This document shows, piece after piece, positions 60,701-64,000 of a stretch of DNA of 64,000 nucleotides. Position 1 is the first letter of the stretch. Each line of letters starts with the position of its first letter. The DNA is from Penium margaritaceum (Eukaryota; Streptophyta; Zygnematophyceae; Desmidiales; Peniaceae). Both the position numbers and the translations under genes were made by a program. The notes beneath the pieces are model-generated. The model was not told the DNA's origin, did no database searches, and was given only the letters and a program-made list of their open reading frames with translations. The DNA lies in contig SZWC01001529.1 in the NCBI GenBank assembly GCA_023375785.1, positions 9,281-73,280 on the forward strand, written 5' to 3'.

Positions 60701-62599
60701 GGGGACAGAGGTAGAAGCGGACAGGCGCGGTACGTGCCAGAAGTTGCCATGTCCAGTTGTGTCATGCAAAATGACACGACCGGACGGACGTAACGACACA
60801 ATGCCCGTATCATGCGAGTGCAGAACGCTCATGCTCATGCGATCAAGGGCGATGACAGACAGGAGGCTGAGCTCAAGGTCAGAGATTAAGAGGACATTTG
60901 TCACGAAGACATCACCAGCAGGTACACGGAAACCAATGACGCCGACACCACAAACGGGTAACACCTGACCAGAACCCGTCCGAACCCCGGTGACATTGGT
61001 GACGGGACCAAGGACACGGAAGGCCTCACACAAGGGTGTCATGTGATGTGTGGCCCAGGAGTCGATGATCCAGGTCTCTGACAGATCCTGGACCGGTGTG
61101 GCCAGGTCGCGGATAGTCACATGGCAATGAGCAAGCGACGCTGACGTGGGGGACGAAGGTTTGAACCAGGACTGCTAGTCATTCAACCAGGCGACGTCAT
61201 CACAAAGAGGAGCAGGTGGGAAAGGCATGGCAGAGGATGGTGTGGGTGAAGATACACAACACGATTGCGGCAAAAACTCTATCATCCAGGGTAGGGAGGC
61301 AACAGGGACTACGCAACTTGCACTTCCTTGGGGAGGAGGGCGAGGAATGCCGAGCTGAAGTGTGATGAACTGCTCGAGCTGAGGCTCACAAGTGGAGGGT
61401 CTGACGAAGGAGACTGACTACGATGTAATGGCGCGGGAGTCCAGGAAGGAGGAGGAAGATACTCAAGAGGCACTGATGACAGAGGAGTAGGCACGGACGG
61501 TTGCGGAAGATACTACGGTGGAGCTATCGCGAGCGGCGCAGGTGTAGTAGGAGCATCAACGGTCATGGCAGTGGTTGCGAGGCGACGCTTTTTCTGGCAA
61601 CGCATGTTGGTTATGATACAAGCCTCGTCAATCGGGAGCGGAAACATGTACCACCCATGTCCTGACTGGCCACAGTTGTGGCAGACGAGGTTGGCACCAT
61701 TGGATCCGCTAGACTGCTCCCAAGGGCCCTTGCCCTTCTTACCCCGGCGCTTCTTCTTGCCAGACGAGGAGGTGCCGGGGGATGCTACAACTGATGTGGC
61801 GGCAAGGGTCACGGAGGTGACGGCGGGAGAGGCGAGGGACTCTATGTGATGGATGTGTGACTCTTGACAAGCCTATTTGATGCGGAGGAAGAGCTCATAT
61901 GCCTAGGGCATGAGGGTACCCTGGGCAACCATGGCGGTGCGGACATCCTGGGAGTGATAGACGAAGACGTCGAAGAAGGGGTCAGTGGTGCCACGCTTGA
62001 TGGTCAGAAGCGCAAAGAGAGGAGGCGGTGCGGCGTCTCCGAGGCAGCGCAGGATGTCCTCTACATGTTTCTAGTAGGTGGTGACAGTCTCAGTCTCTTT
62101 CATGCGGATGGAGTTGAACTCCCGGATTAGGCAGCTGGTCTCGGCGTCACAGGACAGACAATGAGGGCACGTGATTCTGTGCCATGCCGCTGCCGGGTCA
62201 GGAAGAGCGCCAGTGGTGAGGTCGCCGAGGAAGGACTCAAGGGCGATACATGTAGCTGGAGAGGCCACAGGGATGAGGGCATGCACGACGCGACCAGCGT
62301 CATACACCTGGTCGACCTGGGTGGAGTCGAAGGGTAGGAAGTAGTAGGGCCACAAGTTCTCACCCTATGCCCAGATCCAAAAGTTGAGCTCCCAGCTCTG
62401 AAACTGGTTGCCAGCCTGAAGCGGTGGCGGCGGGGTTTCAAAGTCCTTTGGCCTGCGGCCGGCACCCGGAGTGGGGCCTAGGACTGACGTCATTGTCTAC
62501 TGCTGGCACTGGGTGCGTTGCTGCTCCAGGTACTACGTGGCAAAGGAGACCGCAGGGATTGCGTACCCGGGTTGAAAAAAAGGTGCTTGCTGACGTTGC

Positions 62600-63770
62600 T
62601 TTGGCTGTTGCAGTGGCTGCTGCTTCTGTTCTAGCGACTGCTAATGCTACTACTACGGCTGTTGCTGCGACAACTGTGTCAGCAGCTGTAGTGCCTCTCG
62701 CTGCTGTGTCAATGTTACCAGCTGCCGGCGCAAAGCGGCAAGAGGATCTTTTGTGCCAGCATGACCTATGACACAGCATGCCGGGTGTTGGTGTTGTTGC
62801 TGCTACTGTTGCTACTGTTGCTGCTATTGTTGTGGCAGGTGGTGGTGGTGCTGCTGCTCTTGCTGGTGCTGTTGTTGCTACTACTGCAGTTGTTGGTGCT
62901 ATAGATGCTGTTGGTGTTGCTACTGTTTCTTTCACTATTGCGGCTACTGCTCTTGCTGCTCCTGCTACTACTATTGTAGGTGTTGCTGCTGCTATAGCTA
63001 GTCCTCCTGTTGCTGCTATTGCTACTGCTGCTGCTACTACTATTGCTGCTGCCGCCATTCCTGGTGTTGTTGCAGTAGCAGTAGCTGCTACTGCTGCTCC
63101 AACTACTGCAACTACTATAGTTGTTGTAGGAAGGTGGGTCCTCCAACAGAGGACGACCCCTCTTTGTTCTCTACCATGGTATTCTATTTAATCTCCTTGT
63201 CCTCCCCCCCTTTTTTCTTGTGCTGTTGATGTCAGCCTGGGATGGCTGGCACTAGTAGCTACTGTTGCATTATGTACAAGGTTGCTGTTGTAATTTTTTT
63301 TGCTGACGTCAGTAGTGACATCAGCTGAGGATGGTTGACGTCAACAGCAGCAGAACCTAGAGCCGTTGTTGTCTCAGCTGTAGGGTAGCTGCTGTTTCTG
63401 TTGCAGCTTCTCCTCTTGCTGTAGCTTCTGATGCTGCCGCTGCTGCTGATGCTGCTGGTCTGCTGCTACAACTGCTGCTGTTGTTATTGCTACAACTGCT
63501 GCTGCTACTAGTGCAACTGCTGCAACGGTTGTTGTTGCAACAAAAGCTGCTACTTCTATTGCAGTTACTGTTGCTGCTACTGTTGTTGCTGCGTTTACTG
63601 TTGGAGGAGCAGTTGCTACTGCTGCTATTGCTGCCGCTGCCGCTGCTGTTGCTGCCGCCGCCGATGAGCTCCTGCGTACTGCTGCAACTACCGTGGCTAC
63701 TACAGCAACTGTGGTGGTGGCTACAACCACTGCACGGCCGCTTGCGCAATTTTGCCATAGGAGGACATGA
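62600..63770. repeat. TGC/TGT-rich triplet region (leader of E6)
   Basis: Interrupted TGCTGCTACTG triplets cover most of the stretch, except 63130-63360 where the sequence is ordinary. Ala/Val, Ser/Asn and Cys/Tyr-rich frames on both strands are by-products of the triplets. In element sense it is GCAGTAGCAGCA, as in E1. Confidence 0.85.
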
Positions 63771-63784
63771 CACGGTCGGGTCAC

Positions 63785-64000
63785 TTCGAGTTTAACTGGG
63801 AGTGAACTACTTCACGCCACTTCTATAATGGTAAAGAACTCGGTCCTGGTTAGTCAATATTTTAAAACTAAAGACACTTTCACAAAAAATGCGTCCAAAT
63901 AATTGTGGTAGTGCGGTAGTTGCATGACATGCGTCTCATGCCATCTGTGCCATTTCACAAGTAGTTGGGCTTCTCAGGGGCATTTCCAATGGCAAGAGTG
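63785..64000. other. right edge, nothing recognised
   Basis: This is AT-balanced sequence without repeats or frames of note. It could be E6 LTR or flank. Confidence 0.4.

Larger units (their letters stand above)
57040..63784 (-). mobile_element. Ty1/copia LTR retrotransposon E6, minus strand, broken, 5' end unresolved
   Basis: On the minus strand the 3' LTR begins TGTTGGTTTTTG at 57795 after the purine tract CATGAGGGAG; its far end, near 57040, is uncertain. Parts, right to left: triplet-rich leader (about 63770-62600), gag (about 62465-61800), knuckle CHNCGQSGHG near 61675, protease (about 61080-60880), GAG-pre-integrase LLHRRLCHVHSA near 60630, integrase (about 60540-59750), reverse transcriptase (about 59420-58610) and RNase H (about 58605-57900, ending about 57960). 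Long frames survive, so breaks are moderate in number (about ten). A weak primer-site-like TGGTAGAGAAC near 63170 and the absence of a second LTR leave the 5' end open; it may lie beyond the window. Confidence 0.82.

Noticed and set aside
62438-63191. Ala/Val-, Ser/Asn- and Cys/Tyr-rich frames near the right end
   Set aside because: These frames are artefacts of interrupted TGC/TGT/TAC triplets.

Overview
This is a piece of a nuclear genome from a eukaryote of the green lineage. A spliced calcium-dependent protein kinase (CDPK) gene with GT-AG introns and GC-rich exons sits at the left end, and almost everything after it is transposable elements. A green alga rich in Ty1/copia elements would fit, but the species cannot be fixed from the sequence alone. 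Assembly gaps (N) lie at 4559, 10002, 13382-13433, 36256-36332 and 55748-55837.

Layout. (1) 1-4309: a TC microsatellite, then the last five visible exons of the CDPK gene (end of the kinase domain, autoinhibitory junction, four EF-hands). Its introns hold palindromes, short tandem repeats and a partial exon copy. The last exon with its 3' flank is duplicated at 4560-4952 across a single N. (2) 4953-6377: no recognisable gene. (3) 6387-14114: a 7.7-kb Mutator-like (MULE) DNA transposon flanked by a perfect 9-bp target duplication (TTGTTGATA). On the minus strand it carries a spliced MULE transposase with DDE core, SWIM finger and zinc knuckle. On the plus strand, convergent to it, are two related genes for small tryptophan/proline-rich proteins of unknown function, followed by a 426-bp tandem array of decayed copies. 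The layout recalls mudrA/mudrB of maize MuDR, but the second gene family is one I do not recognise. (4) 14231-20798: a broken Ty1/copia element (E1) flanked flush on both sides by a 220-bp duplicated segment. (5) 20969-34410: a copia element (E2, TSD GAACC) with a younger copia element (E3, 22908-29240) nested in its gag region. E3 has a half-tRNA-type primer site, unlike the others. (6) 34416-39500: degenerate sequence with tRNA-like (SINE) segments and a CA microsatellite. (7) 39500-57000: remains of an inverted copia element (E0) whose LTR was split first or second by E4 (plus strand, about 40047-47448) and by E5 (minus strand, 47531-56659). (8) about 57040 to the right edge: a minus-strand copia element (E6) whose 5' end is not resolved in the window.

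Beyond the CDPK no host gene is convincing. The most interesting region is the MULE with its Trp/Pro-rich companion genes. All LTR elements seen are broken fossils.
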